Positions 6,523 to 7,374 of a stretch of 7,374 bases of DNA are shown in pieces. The DNA lies in contig DHWK01000024.1 in assembly GCA_002413145.1 (NCBI GenBank), positions 3,784 to 11,157 of the forward strand, written 5' to 3'. The stretch's first letter is position 1. Each line of letters opens with the position of its first letter. This stretch comes from a bacterium UBP12_UBA5184. GTDB taxonomy: Bacteria; Vulcanimicrobiota; Vulcanimicrobiia; Vulcanimicrobiales; Vulcanimicrobiaceae. Below the pieces are notes generated by a model, which was not told the DNA's origin, made no database searches, and saw only the letters and a list, made by a program, of their open reading frames with translations. Made by a program: the position numbers and the translations under genes.

Positions 6523-7374
6523 TTACGGCGATACGGCTTGCCGGGCCTCGGCCGGCGCGCGTTGCGCCGCGTCGCGCTGCGCGTAGACCGAGAGCACCGC
6601 GACGTCCGCCGGCGAGATGCCGGGGATACGGCCGGCCGCCCCGATCGAAGCGGGGCGATGACGAGCGAATTTTTCGCGCGCCTCGCGCGAGAGTGCCGTA
6701 ACGGCCGCGTACGGGAAATCCTCGCGAAGCCGGATCGCGTCGGCCCGCGCGGCTTTGGCGATGTCGAGTTCTTGGCGTTGCAGGTAGCCTTCGAGTTTCA
6801 TCTCGATTTCGATTCGTTCGCCGGTCGCAGCGTCGAGCGGCTCGCCCGCGGTGGCGAATGCCTGGGCGACGTCGGCGAACGCGACGTTGGGGCGGCGCAA
6901 CGCTTCGGCGACGCTCGCGCCGCCGAGGCCGCCGGTCGCGTCGCGCGCGATGCGAATGGTTCGGGAACGCGCGCTCGCGCGCTCGAGGTGCGCGCGCCGC
7001 TCTTCGAAGAGCGCGAAATCGCCGTCGGGGAGCAAGCCGACGTCGTGGCCGAGCGGCGAGAGGCGCAGGTCGGCGTTATCGTGACGCAGCGTCATGCGAT
7101 ATTCGGCGCGCGAGCTCATCATCCGATACGGTTCGTCGACGCCTTTGGTCACCAGGTCGTCGACCAGGACGCCGATGTAGGCTTGCGCGCGCGAGAGCAC
7201 GAGGGGCGCCCGGCCTTGCACCGCGCGCGCGGCGTTTATGCCGGCGATCAAGCCCTGCGCGGCGGCCTCTTCGTAGCCCGACGTCCCATTGAGCTGGCCG
7301 CAGTGAAAGAGACCGGCGATCCGATGCGTCTCGAGGCTCGGCCGAAGCTCGATCGGCGGCACGTAGTCGTACTC
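6523..7374 (-). CDS. mnmG: tRNA uridine-5-carboxymethylaminomethyl modification enzyme MnmG (GidA), C-terminal part
   Basis: MnmG is an FAD enzyme that, with the GTPase MnmE, builds the (carboxymethyl)aminomethyl group at C5 of the wobble uridine of certain tRNAs. The window holds the last 283 residues of a protein usually about 620 long; the N-terminus lies beyond 7374. From the edge, EYDYVPP begins the conserved block that runs into GQLNGTSGYEEAAAQG (26-41), part of the FAD-binding region. MSSRAEYRM (about 86-94) and RHDNADLRLSPLG (97-109) follow. The C-terminal helical domain, which contacts MnmE and tRNA, shows EGYLQRQ (195-201) and RPASIGAAGRIPGISPADVA (240-259), both hallmark motifs. 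The stop is TAA at 6525-6523. It is the first gene of the visible cluster, and mnmG next to rsmG is a classic origin-proximal pair. Confidence 0.97.
   Translation of the reverse strand, partial: EYDYVPPIELRPSLETHRIAGLFHCGQLNGTSGYEEAAAQGLIAGINAARAVQGRAPLVLSRAQAYIGVLVDDLVTKGVDEPYRMMSSRAEYRMTLRHDNADLRLSPLGHDVGLLPDGDFALFEERRAHLERASARSRTIRIARDATGGLGGASVAEALRRPNVAFADVAQAFATAGEPLDAATGERIEIEMKLEGYLQRQELDIAKAARADAIRLREDFPYAAVTALSREAREKFARHRPASIGAAGRIPGISPADVAVLSVYAQRDAAQRAPAEARQAVSP

Noticed and set aside
6858..7292. Arginine-rich plus-strand frame of 144 codons
   Set aside because: It is antisense to highly conserved mnmG; the composition reflects GC-rich codons read in the wrong frame.
3021..7374. 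Replication origin (DnaA-box cluster) near mnmG/rsmG/parA
   Set aside because: The gene set suggests the origin is nearby, but I saw no TTATCCACA-like boxes or AT-rich unwinding stretch in the window.
1..7374. Defence system, CRISPR array, toxin-antitoxin pair or RNA gene
   Set aside because: No repeats, paired small genes or RNA-gene signatures were seen; the only mobile-element signal is the polyvalent protein fragment.

Overview
The window joins two unlike pieces of DNA. Bases 1 to about 3021 are one long plus-strand reading frame of moderate GC (roughly 50-58% in the lines I counted). It is open from the first base and encodes a fragment of a large multi-domain 'polyvalent' protein of the kind carried by phages and conjugative elements: a DdrB-type ParB-like domain, a disordered and coiled linker, a small conserved alpha-helical domain, and a long alpha-helical C-terminal region. 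Bases from about 3021 to 7374 are GC-rich (counted lines 60-82%) and hold a compact, all-minus-strand chromosomal cluster.

Read in its own direction (from 7374 down), the chromosomal part runs: 3' part of mnmG (gidA), a small VOC/glyoxalase-fold gene, rsmG (gidB), cca (class II tRNA nucleotidyltransferase with an HD domain), a single-motif LAGLIDADG-like small protein, and parA (soj). parA breaks off after about 185 codons. This is the familiar gidA-gidB-parA-parB neighbourhood found near the replication origin of many bacteria, with three extra genes. Spacing is tight: 12 bp, a 4-base overlap, 55 bp, 81 bp and 4 bp, which suggests one or two operons. The 81-bp gap upstream of the LAGLIDADG-like gene contains a near-perfect parS-like palindrome (GTTCCCCGTGGAAC, one mismatch to the symmetric form) and a nearby perfect parS half-site. 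This fits a chromosome-partition locus.

The most striking point is the junction near 3021. There parA loses its C-terminal third, and the polyvalent gene runs on for 27 codons of antisense parA before a chance stop at 3102. Two tail-to-tail genes are cut at a single point, composition changes there, and there is no visible integrase, att repeat or inverted repeat. A chimeric metagenomic contig is the simplest explanation; insertion of a mobile element into parA is the biological alternative.

The organism cannot be fixed from this sequence. The right part suggests a high-GC bacterium outside the well-known model groups (Eremiobacterota-, Chloroflexota- or deep actinobacterial-like gene content are guesses). 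I found no RNA genes, CRISPR arrays, insertion sequences, convincing terminators or DnaA-box clusters.
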